From the NCBI GenBank assembly GCA_009792885.1, contig WMCF01000032.1, forward strand, positions 7,018,331-7,082,330: 64,000 bases of DNA, read 5' to 3'. The notes under the pieces are model-generated. The model was not told the DNA's origin. It searched no databases and was given only the letters and a program-made list of their open reading frames with translations. The stretch is from Eremophila alpestris peregrina. Its lineage: Eukaryota > Chordata > Aves > Passeriformes > Alaudidae. The translations under genes were made by a program, and so were the position numbers. Numbering within the stretch: position 1 is the first letter of the stretch; every line of letters begins with the position of its first letter. Shown here piece after piece: positions 8,801 through 19,800 of the stretch.

Positions 8801-11800
8801 TTGCTCTGTGTCCCTGGCTGGAGCAGCCCCTGGTTCCCAGGGCTGGCAGCAGGTGGGGAGGGTCACTGGAACATGACATCAGTCTCCTGCTTGAGTGTCT
8901 CCAAGCTGTTCCTGGAAGGATGAGCCATTTGAGCCAGGAAGAGATGGAATGATTGGGATTGAGCAGAAGCCATTTCCATGGTGAGTGCTGCCCTGCTGTC
9001 TGCCCACCAGAGCTGTCCTGCTGTGTGTGTGACTCAGACTGAACTGGTGACGTCCTGCTCTGAATAATCACTCTGGTTTTTGGGGAGGAGCTGATCCCCT
9101 GATGTATGAGTGTCATCACACTCGTGTGGGCTCTCTCCATGCAGAGATTCCACAGGCCTAAGTCTCTCAATTAGGATAAATGCTAAAAGCAGTGGTCTAC
9201 CACAGATGCATGTGAACTGTTGACTTACTTGGACTAATTTCATCTCTTTGTGCTCAGAGAGGAGCCTGTCATTGGACAATAGAAATCAGCACAGTTCCAG
9301 CTGGTTCACTGCAGCTGCCACAGAGCCAATTCCCTCAGCTGCCCCCTCCATGTCATATTTTACATCATAGGAAATGGGTTTGGTGCAACACCAGGGCTGT
9401 TGCAGAGCTGTTTCTCTTGCACTGATATTTCCCCAGGTGCCATGGAGCAGGCATACAAATATCCAACATCTTCAAGCCATCAATTACCCCCCCAGATGTA
9501 TTTTGGCTCCCAACCATGCTGTCTGAGCAACCAAGCAGCCCCTGCAACCTTGTGCTGACCCCCAAACCAGCCCATTGCTGGCCAGAGACATGTGGAAATG
9601 AAACTGAAACAGTGTCCTGAGCACTGAGGGGCTGTGGTTGGAGAAGTTTTGTGGTAGAGTGGCTGTGAGAGAGCAATGATCAGCTCTAGAGTGTTGCAGA
9701 AATCTGAAAAAAAAAAGAGATTTTGGTCTGAACCCCTTCCCCTTGTCCTCGTTCTCCCCAGTTCTGCTTCCCTACAGAGGATCTCTGTGGTCTGGTGTGC
9801 ACAGTGTGACTGCATGACTGTAAAATCATGGCAGCAAAGGACTCCCTTTTCTTCCACACTGGTAACACTGGGCTGCAATAGAATTAACCACTATGCAAAT
9901 GGAAAGAATCACTCTGCAGTGAGACACTTTTAGAGCTGCACTACACTTTGTCTTCTTTGAGGGCTGCTGCAGGTGCAGCTCTGCAGGCACAGGGCATCAC
10001 AGTTCTTTTTCCACCCTCACATCATTTTCTCCTGCCTCATCCTCTTCATCCACACCTCCTAACCACACAGATGCTGTGAGGGTGCTTTTCCCTGTTCCAC
10101 ACAAAAACAGCCCCACAGGCTCCTTACAGCAATTAGCTCAAAATAAGAGAAAGTTGGCATCAGTATTGGAGTTCTGTTTCAAGAGTTTTAAAGTCACCCT
10201 GGTCTGAGCTCTCTGCTCTGTGGCATTCCTCCCTCCCACCTATACCCACTCTTGATTTAACTGGACAACCCAGAAAAACTCTTCCTTTTTAAAAAGAAAA
10301 ACCTCTAGGATTGTTTTCTTCCTTTTTTTTTCTTTTTCTTTTGAACAGGAAACCAATACTGCAAAACGGAAACGAGCTGCTTTAGCATAGGTGTGGGTGC
10401 CAGTGCTGCAGCTTGCTCACACAAACCTCCAGCTGCAAGAGCTGCCTCCCCTGTGGTGCTGAGGAAGCCTGTGGAATCCTGCCTGGTGTTTCTGCTGCTC
10501 CAGAGCTTTGCTTGCCTGCAGTTGCCGTGGCATGAATTATTGATATTCCTGTTCAGGTTTGCTGTTCACGCAGGAATCTGAAATGCTTCCCCACGATGGG
10601 CTGTGAATGCTCCCGGGTCACACCAAGGGTTGTGTTTAACACCTTTTCACACCCTTGGGACATTGATTTAGCCATTTCAGGGCTAGGGCTGCGAAATTAA
10701 ACCCCAGAAAGAGTGCGAATAGCTCTTTCCTAACAAAAGGCAGCCTCGGGGTGAAAGGAGCTGATAGGGAAGGGCAAGGAGAAGGAATGGATGTGTCTGT
10801 GCATTTCTAGGAATGCACAGAGATGATGGAAAGGTTTCTAGGAATTTCTGAGTGTTCTTTGCCCTGACCTCAGCACCTGGCATTTCCAGAGGCTGCCCTT
10901 GCTGCTTAGCACCTCAGGAGATGGCATTAATAACCTCTGTTTCTAAGGCAACAACCTTGTGATTTCGAAAAGACTGAGTTAAAAGTGTGTGTGTTTACAA
11001 ACAAACACCTCTTACACATAAATATGTAAGTATTTACATGCATATGGATGTGAATTTATGCCAGACCTCCAAGTCACTTAGCAGAGGAGAGGCAGGAAGC
11101 ATCTGAATGAGGGTGGTGTGTTGAGAGTGACAGCCCATCTCCAGAGAGTTTGGCCAGAGATTTTGCAAGAAGCAGGACCAAATTCATTTGGGCATTCCCT
11201 GAAAGGTGCCACCCACAGGAAAAGTGTGGGGCAAAGCTCAGAGGAGGGAACAGTGACATGGACAAGCCTGAGCAGTGGTGCCCATGAGCCCTCACCAGCC
11301 CTGCAGGGGCAACCTTTGCTCTTTACCCCGTGTGAGGTATAAACTCAGATGCAGTCCCTGCTCTACACCAGGAATCACAATTCTCAGGAGTCAATGTCCA
11401 TCAGGAGAACCTCAGTGCCTGCCCTGGATCAACACTGTGCCAATACCCAACCTCTTAACCTTGGCTAAACCAGGAGTAAATTCACGGAGATGCCCTTGTA
11501 CGTGTGAGGTCGGCTCAAGCCTTTGATTTTCCATTGTATAAAAGTTTAACTTCATTTCTGGCTCATTTAGTTCCAACTTTTCTCCCTGTCTCTCCACGTT
11601 CCCTCCACCCACGTGGGCTGTTTGTGTGGAGTCTGGAGTAATTGTGATGAGACTTAAATGCTGAGGATGCTGCAGATCGACCCTTGCTGGCTCTGTCCTT
11701 TATGAAACTCTCCCCTCTCATCACTGACAACAGGCTCTGTTTTATTTGATTTTATTACAAGATATAAATTCCTGTCTGCAGCCCTGGCTTCCAGCACACG

Positions 11801-12406
11801 GAGGAGAGAGGGAGGAATTGCCTAGCAACCAGGAGAACAAAAAATTAAGAGAATCAATAAGTCTTAATGGAAAGCTAAACAAAGAGTTTCAAACCCCTCC
11901 CTGCCCCCAGCCCGTGGTAAGTTCATGCTGATGTGTGGCATCCTGGCTACTGCATGAAACATTCAGCAAATGCCTCTTCTGGAAAATGCCAAAGTGCAAA
12001 TAAAAACCTGGCCTAACCTGGGCTTAGGTAAAGCTCTGATCCTGTGGCATTTACACTGTCAAGCTTGAACACAGCACAGGTGGGGAGGGTTAAGGTGCTC
12101 GGCTGAGCTGGTTTCACTCTGAGGGTGTTGGAAATCAGTGCTCCAGGTAAGTGTTGGTGGCACAGAGGCTGAAGAAGGTGAGGGTTTGGATGCAGCAGCT
12201 CAGTTTCCCCACAAAAGGTCTGTGAGGAGGGTTATGCTTTTGGTTAGGATGGGAGGGAGTTTCCAGACATTATCAAGCTATGTGTGTGAAACCAGCAAAC
12301 CCAGCATGACACTGGGTGGAGTCAGCAAGGAACAGTCCAGCATCAGTTTAAAACAGAAATCAGCCTGGGCACAGCCACTTGTCTGGCAGCACAAATGCAA
12401 AGGTCA

Positions 12407-12434
12407 TTTAGGAAAATATATTTAGGAAAATATA
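12407..12434. repeat. 14-bp perfect tandem duplication
   Basis: The unit TTTAGGAAAATATA occurs twice in direct succession. It is a small replication-slippage product in intergenic DNA. Confidence 0.8.
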
Positions 12435-13363
12435 TTCCAGGCACAGGGAGCATTGTAAATGTTCCATGATTCTGCCTGTGTTTAAGGGGCTGTTTTCTCC
12501 CACAGGGTGTTCTCAGGGACCTGCTCACATCCTCACGTTTGCAGGATCAGGATGGTGGTTTGGCTGTGGAAGTTTTCCAGGAGCTCCTGGCAGCCTCCTC
12601 CTGCAGATGCTCGAGCACACCCTGAATCTCATGGGCAGCATGAATGGCATGAGCTGAGCTTGCAGGAGGGCTCTGCTCTGTTGGAGGAAGCAGAGAATGG
12701 TGATTTAAATGGGGACTTGCTTTGCAAAACCAGAACTGTGTTTATAAGCAGAGAGGTGTGAACCATGAACAGGACACAGCAGCCTCACAGGTGACCCCTA
12801 CTTGAGAAGAAGGTTTCAGCAGGGGTTAAGGAGGCACAGCTCTGAACCCTTCCTCGGCCAAAAGCTTCCCACATCCTGCCCCTGAGTGACACTTGAGTCT
12901 TTGGCTGGCAAAACAAGGAGTCTTGCCCCATAGATGGCATGAGGTGCATAGCCATGATGGCACAGGGATGTTTTCTCCCCTGATACTCCCTTGACACCAC
13001 GGAGGTGTGAAAAACGTGGGAAGATGCTTGGAGGACAATCCTGCCAGGACACAGACACGAAGCTGCTGGTGGTGTGCAAGGACAGCAGTGAAGGAGGAGG
13101 GTTTTGGAGTGCGTGGGGCTACAAAGTGAAACCTCCACAAGTACCCCCAAAAGCTGCTGACGTTAGAGGGGCATCCCAAGCGTGCTGCTCATCAACCTGC
13201 CCAGGTGCTTGAGTGGGCAAGGCCCTGGCCAGTGACACCTGGGGCTGCTGCCAGGCGCCACCTCCTACAGGTGAAAACCCTCGGCTCCCACCGGCGACAG
13301 CATCCCCTCCGCGGGCACGGGTTAAACCAGCAAAGGCACTCCTGAGAGCCGGGGACACCCGGC

Positions 13364-13465
13364 GGGATGGGATGGGATGGGATGGGATGCGATGCGATGC
13401 GATGCGATGGGTTGGAATGCGATGGGATGGGATAGAACGCGATGGGGTACGATGGGATGCGATGC
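13364..13465. repeat. GGGAT pentanucleotide array, degenerate
   Basis: About 20 units of GGGAT, with GCGAT variants clustered in the middle, directly upstream of the ADAP1 CpG island and 350-450 bases before the ADAP1 ATG. The minus-strand reading frames through it (SHPIPSHPIPS-like) are products of the repeat. Confidence 0.85.
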
Positions 13466-13759
13466 CCTGAAGGTCGGGTACCCCTCCGGGAGGGGGTAGG
13501 GGCAGCCCCAGCGAGGCGCTGCCGCTGGAGGTCGCGGGCGAGCGGCTCGGGGAGCCGGCAGCGCCCGCCGGGAGCGGAACCGGCGGCACCGGGCGGCTCC
13601 GGCAGCGGCGGGCGAGAGGCGGCCGGGCAGGGCAGGGCAGGGCAGCACAGCACCGCCCCGGCGCGGCGCTCCCGGCGGCCGGAGGAGCGCTCGGCGTTCG
13701 CGGGGCCGAATGGAGCCGCCCGGGCGCCGCCCGCCTCTCCAGCGCCCCCCGCCCGCGCC

Positions 13760-13774
13760 ATGAGGCTGCCGTAG
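13760..13774 (+). promoter_or_regulatory. Minimal upstream ORF (MRLP-stop) in the ADAP1 leader
   Basis: ATG AGG CTG CCG TAG lies 38 bases before the ADAP1 start codon. Its ATG has G at -3 and A at +4, a usable context. It matters only if transcription starts upstream of 13760. Confidence 0.5.
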
Positions 13775-13812
13775 AGCGGCGGAGCAGAGCGCAGCCCCGC
13801 CGAGCCGCCCCC

Positions 13813-13897
13813 ATGGCGAAGGAGAGGAGCAGGAAGGCGCTGCTGGAGCTGCTCCAGCGGCCGGGGAACGCGGCGTGCGCCGACTGCGCCGCCCCGG
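13813..13897 (+). CDS. ADAP1: ADAP1 exon 1
   Basis: Encodes residues 1-28 plus one base, including the first zinc ligand pair (CADC). The donor is GG|GTAAGG at 13898. Confidence 0.93.
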
Positions 13898-16800
13898 GTA
13901 AGGGCAAGGGGAGGCGGGGGTGGGGAGGGGGGTGCGGGCGGCGGCTGCACCTGTCCCTGTCCCTGTCCGCATGGCACGGTATGGCACGGCACAGCACGGC
14001 ACGGCACAGCCGGGCTCTGCCCTCTCCGGGAGCGGCTCGGGGGTTGCACCCCTCCGAGGGTGTGCCCGACCCCGCTCCCCGCCGCGGGGGGATGCAGCGG
14101 GGATGCCCCGGCGCTGCTGGAAGGATGCGCCGCGCTGCCTCGGGGCCCTGCGGACCGGCCCCCAGCCAGGTTTCCCCACAATTTTCCCCCGGCCCGGCCC
14201 GGCCCGGCTCCGCGGCCGGCAGTGAGCGCTGATGTCATCCCGGCGGGTCCCCGCGGGCTGCAGCGCTGCCGGGGCCGGGAGCCGGGCGGTGGGGGCTCTG
14301 CCGGGGCTGCGGGGGCCGCGTGTCCTCCGTGTCCCCTGGGCTGCTCCTGCCCTGTGGGTGAGCAAATACACGGGGACAACCGGAGGCAGCGCTGCGGACA
14401 TCCTGCCCGACAACCTTTGCCCGGCTGCCATCGATGGGCGCCTGAGCTGCGCAGGGAGCGGGGCTGGAATGTCTGTAACACGTCTTCGTGTGCCGAGGGG
14501 AGAAAATCCGGGCTGGGAATGTCTTCTTGGTCCTTTGGATGGTGGAATTTTGGGGTCGCGCCGTGATGCTCTTGCTGAGCAGAGTCTGTGTGGGGTGGTG
14601 GGGTCTATGAGAGCAGCCTTAGGAAAATGGCAGAGCAAGTAACTTTCCTATTTTTAAAAAGAAAAAAAATAATCACCGTACAGAAAAACCTAAATCTGTA
14701 TTAGCTTGAGCAGGATGGCTCTGAGGAGGTGCATAGAAAGGATGCCCTTCTCAGCCTCTGTCATTCCATACGTTAAAGAAAAACCCAACACTTCAGCTGA
14801 GCCCTATTTCCCCAGCTATCGATGTGTTTAGGATGTCAAGACCTACTGGATAGCGCTATCCAGCTCGTAGCATTCCCGGTGGTTTTATACTCCCCGTTCT
14901 GCATCCCAGGACACTGCAGCTCACTTCCAGATGCGTCGTGTCCTCCGGTACCCGGCTGGAAAGGACAAAGAACTTTGGGCATAGCGTGAGCGGCTTTGCA
15001 GCGCCGCGCTGCTCTGCTCTGCTCTGCCGGCTCCCACCCATCTGCTGCTGTCTGCCTGTACCAGCCCACCTCGGAGGTGGCTTGCTGAGCGCAGCTTGGG
15101 CTCCCCGAGTAGGTGTCTGCCTCTAAATTGTTCCTTCCTGGAGAAAACTTTACAAACCTGGGCCGTTCAGATCAGCGGGGTGATTCCTCCCCTCACCCTG
15201 CGGGTGTAGAACGTGAAGCCCGCAGGCAAAATGGGAAGTTTCTCAGCATCAGCAGGGTGGAGATGGAGCTGCAGGGCAGTAAAATAGCTCATACCAGGAT
15301 AAGAAGGTTCTCGTTAAAGGCACCAAAAGGGTTTGTAAAGCAACAAAACAGTACTTTGGTTTTGGTGACATTTGCGTACAGAGGTGTCTTAGTGAATCTG
15401 AAAGTCAAGAGAGGAGAATTTGGGCCAGTGTCTTTTGTAAGTCAAGATGTGCTATATAAATATCATTCAGCCTCTTCTGAACTCTCATGGCATTACTTCC
15501 TTAGGACCACCTCCCTGTTCATCAACCCAATTTCTTTAGTCACTACTTTGCTTCAGTTTCTTTGGCAAACGAGAGCTATTCATGGTGCTGTAATGTCTGA
15601 GTGACAATAAACCTGAGATGCCCTGGGCTACTGAACGTGAGACAATGACTTGTGTCTGGAGGTAGTATAGAAAATATTCAGCCTGAATTCAGCTGTTCAT
15701 CCTGGGCAGGTGTGGCAGGCCAGCTCTTTCTGGGGATGAGGTAATGCAGGAGAAGTATCCAGAGAGGGGTGCAAGAATCTTCCTTGCTGAGAAAGTGGGA
15801 TGCACAGAAAGATAAAGGTGACAGCAGGAGCCAGGTGGGCAGTGGCACTGGCAAAGTACCAAAGCAGAGAAAATGAAGGAGGAAGGAAAGGAGAGGGAGG
15901 GTGGGGAATGAACAGGAGATGAGGGAAGCTGGGCAGACTGGGGCTTTCCCACGTGTGAGGATCACTGTAGAGCTGATCTGGTACAGCTGGGGGGAAGCCA
16001 AAGAGCAGGATTTGTTACTCAGGTGGGTGAGTTCCTTTCCCTGAAACACCCTGTGACTACAGGATCCATGAGAAGAGGTTGCTATTTAGCTCAGGAATGC
16101 TCATAACAAAGAATAGGATGCGTTGGAAATGGAACATTGGAAAATTTGCTGTTAATCACTTTAATTTGTGTATTTGGAAGCCAGCTGGGTTTTCTTTTTC
16201 TTTTGGAAATATTTGTTTGAGAAATCGGCCAGTCAGTGAAAGTTTGTTTGTTTGGTTTTTTTTGTTCCTTCCCTGCTATTAAAAAGGATTGTTTTCTTTT
16301 GTTACTGCGTTGGCATTTGGGAGAGGCTCAGTAGCCCCGAAGCCACAGCTTGTCCCAGGTGTTCTGTGTCCTGTCACAAACCACGGAGCTCTCGGCTTGG
16401 CATCGTCGGGCTGAGCTGTGACCACACCAAAGTCAAAGCTGGGGACAGACATGGGGCTGCTGAATGTGGAGCTCAGGAAGGTCAGATCTGGGGCTTCCCC
16501 AGGACCTGTGCATATGTCTGGCAAAAAAAAACCAAAAAAACCAAAACAAAAAACAAACAAACAAACAAAAAAACCCCCAAAAATCTCTTGTGTGAAACCA
16601 GAGCTTTCCAGGAGATTTTGAGGGATGTCTCAGGTGGAGAAAATCTTACAGGGGTCTTCATGACCCTGGGAATGCAGAAAGGATTCTAAAGCAGAAAGTG
16701 AAAATCAGAGTGTAAGACAACTGAGAGATTGCCTTTTTCACTTGCAGGTTTTTTTTTTATTTAGGTTTCTAGTTAGGTTTTTATTAATTGCATTTTGATA

Positions 16801-19800
16801 AAACCTTAAATTGCAAAGACAGGTTGCTTTGAATAAAGGATATTTCAGTTGCAAAAGATGTCATCGATCTGTAATGCATAATGAGATTGTCTTGGTTACA
16901 TCTTCGGGACTGAATTCTGGGGTAGGAGCCACGAATAAAGTCATTAAATGGGGCTTTGGGTCCTCTGTCATCACACACTGCTGTGCCCTGGCTGTTGGGT
17001 TTTTGTGGGTTTAAAGCTGTGCTTTCTCAGTCTGAAGTGCAAACTGAGCAATGTTACTGAACTGCTGGTGTGTAATGGTTCTCTGTGCATTAGAATAATC
17101 TTTTTTTCTTCAAGACTAATGTGGCAGCTCGGCCTTTTCTTTTTCTAAATGATTCTTTGTCTCAGGCAATCTTTCCTCACATCATGAGACGGATGGTTAT
17201 CTCAGGGCAGGACAAGACCTTGAGTATTTCTCTCTTTACTCTATTTTTTTTCCTACGACTTAGGCTCGTGTTTCCATGGAGTGAGAATTATTTTACATTG
17301 TAGGAGGACAAGAGAGGCTCTGGAGACAGAAATGGAAATCCCATCAAAGCGATCCTGCAGTTGAAACCCTCCAGCAGCAGTTTACATGGCTTGTTATCAT
17401 TTTACCTTTCTTATTTGGGACGGATTATTGGGACATGGATCCTGGCTAACACTGGCCAGGGGGTGAAGGATGGAGGGGAGTCGGAGCTTTGTGCTGCAGA
17501 TCTGATGTTCTGCTGTAACAGCCCCGAGGGGGGCTGAGGTGCTTGTAAACACCTTTTTCTTCTCCGTGCCACCTCAGGTGAAGCTTTTCCATCTCTCACT
17601 TAAATACTGATATTTTTTTTCACCTTTTTTTTTTTTTTTTTTTTTTTTGGGTTTTTTTGGGGTTTTTTTTTGGGTTTTTTTTTGGTTTTTTTGGGGGTTT
17701 TCTTGTCTGTGGGAATGGGCCAGCCCTTCTCCCCTGCTGTAAGCAGAGGGGTAAAAAGGAAAAAAAATTTAAAAAAAATTTAAAAAATCCCACACCAGTC
17801 CTGTTTAGCTCAATGACACTTTCTGCAGGAAAAAAGGGGCTTTTTGAAACAAAGGAGGTTCAATGTGATGGTGGTTTTTTGTCCAGTCCTGGTGCCTGGG
17901 CTGCAGCACAAATCGTGGGCTGCAGAGACAGGGGGCTGCTGGGACCTGCCAGCTGAATTAAAAGACCTTGGCAAGTTTAGTGCCTTCACTGAAAAATTTT
18001 CCTACTCAGAGAGGAGTGTTGGTGGGAGGTGGTTTGACTTCAGTGTTAACTCTTTTATTGTTATTTTCCAACATGCACGGCCAGGGCCTGTTTATCAGCC
18101 TCCTAATCCTTCCCCAGAGTAAAGAGCTACAGAACTTGGGTGCTGAACACGAGGTTCTCTGTCCTGGGCAGGGGGGAAAGCAGCAGGCAGGATTTGTGCA
18201 CTAAAATACAGGTTCTACCCTGTATTAATGAGTCACATTCCTAGCACGGGTTAAAAAATGTTCTGCCTGCCTGGAGAGAGGTCTCTGTATCACCTCAAAC
18301 AGGAGAAGGTTCAGGAAAATCCACTGAATCTGCATCCCAACCACAGAGCAGCTCCCACCCAGGTGGAGGGCAGCTCATTAAGGGTCAGCTCATCATTTGT
18401 GTGCTGGAGGATGTGTTGTGGATGTGTTGTGGATGTCTTGATCTCAGGTGTTTCTCTTGGTCATCAATATTGTGCTGTAAGTGGTTATAAATGTTGTTTA
18501 AGGGAAAAGGTGGAGCAGGAGCATCCAAAAGATGGGATTCTTTGAGTTCTTGCTCTTGTCTGCTTTGAGCCTGCTGCTGCTCTGCTTCATGGGATTTTAC
18601 TTGGATTGATGTCATCTAGGGGTTTTCAAACTTGAATGGTTATAGTCTGGATACAGGAAATACTGATTATTTATTATATATATTAAAAAAAAATCCATTA
18701 CCATCCAGCTGCCAATCTCTTTGCTTTCTATAAGTTGTCCTGTGCCTTATGTTGGTTTTTCTTCCATAACATTTTCTGTGTCTAGCCTTCCTTTTTTTAA
18801 ATTTTTCCCAAAGCCCAGGAATGCTGTGTTCAAGCTGTGGTGTTCATGGTTCACTGTGCTGGGCTTTCCTGAGGCTTGTGCTGATAAAAAGGGCTGGGTG
18901 GAGAAGTTAATTTCTGGATTTAGCTGTGTTGCCCAAGTGTTTTAGTTTTGTTTTGGATTCTTCTCTAATCTCTGGCTCTGCCTCTGCTTTTGGATGAATG
19001 AGATGGGAAAACACCAGCCCAGTGCCCTTCTCCTGAGTTTAGTTTAGCTTTCTTTGTGTCATTAATTTTTAAAGTGAGCTGACCCACGTCTTTATTTTTG
19101 AAAGGCATTATAATCTGTTTATAAGTTACCAGGAATCTCTACCACACTGGGCAGTGAAAGCCTTTTAGAGCTGGAATTGGTCATTCAGGGTACGAGTCTT
19201 TCTGCACTTACAGCAGTGTATTTGGTTTAATGTTCCCGTTGTTCCTGCTTCATTTTTATTCCTTTTGGCTTGAAATAATGGAATAAAGTAATTTGTGTGG
19301 AACTTAGGCATGCTGGAGAGTTTTCATTAGGCTTCACTGCTGTTTGCTCAAACTTCTGGAGGGCTTAGGAAAAAAAAAAATCATCTTTTTTGAGCAATGC
19401 CCAAAAAGCCCAGATTATGTCATATTGCCATTTCAGTGCACTGTTTTGGCACATGCCCAGGCAGAATAATAAAACGACTGAGCTCTCAGTAATGTCCAGC
19501 ATGGAGAACATGTTCCAGCTGTTGAAGTGTCCAGCACCAAGGTGGACTTCACCTATCCATGGAGGCCTCAACTTGCCAGGGGTCACTGGCTCTCCAAACC
19601 AATGGTGCTGCCCCAAAATTCACTGTTTTGTGTGAAGACACTTATGAAAATTTATTTCCACGTTTGATAAGATGTTGCCTTATCTCTGGTGAAGTTGTTT
19701 GAAGGGTTGGAGTCTGTGATAAGCCAAGGCTGGGGATCACTGGTGTCATCCATCCCTGAGCTGATAATTTGTGCTGCAGAGCAGAGAGAGGGACCATGAT

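Larger units (their letters stand above)
2008..13363. other. Intergenic region COX19-ADAP1
   Basis: About 11.4 kb with no recognisable gene. Short open frames are present on both strands, but none matches a family I know. Contents worth marking are the diverged repeat at 2225-2357, a possible regulatory block at about 4080-4370, a 272-codon minus-strand ORF (4786-5604), an assembly gap with duplicated flank (5712-5854), forkhead-like motifs near 10990, and a 14-bp tandem duplication at 12407-12434. The rest appears to be ordinary unique sequence of mid G+C content. Confidence 0.7.
13470..14480. promoter_or_regulatory. ADAP1: CpG island of ADAP1 (promoter, exon 1, start of intron 1)
   Basis: Roughly 1 kb of very G+C-rich, CpG-dense sequence around ADAP1 exon 1. 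It includes GGCAG repeats (about 13623-13645), a short CTGTCC array (about 13951-13967), a GGCAC-like array (about 13971-14010) and a G-run cluster (14271-14316). The TSS is probably between about 13500 and 13800 but cannot be fixed from sequence. Confidence 0.8.

Noticed and set aside
8538..9170. 210-codon minus-strand frame in the intergenic region
   Set aside because: No domain, no splice or poly(A) context, and length compatible with chance.
13119..14638. Three long minus-strand frames (292, 429, 438 codons) over the ADAP1 CpG island
   Set aside because: Stop codons are rare in very G+C-rich DNA. The products are P/R/A/S-rich, include translated GGGAT repeats, and overlap exon 1 and the promoter of ADAP1.
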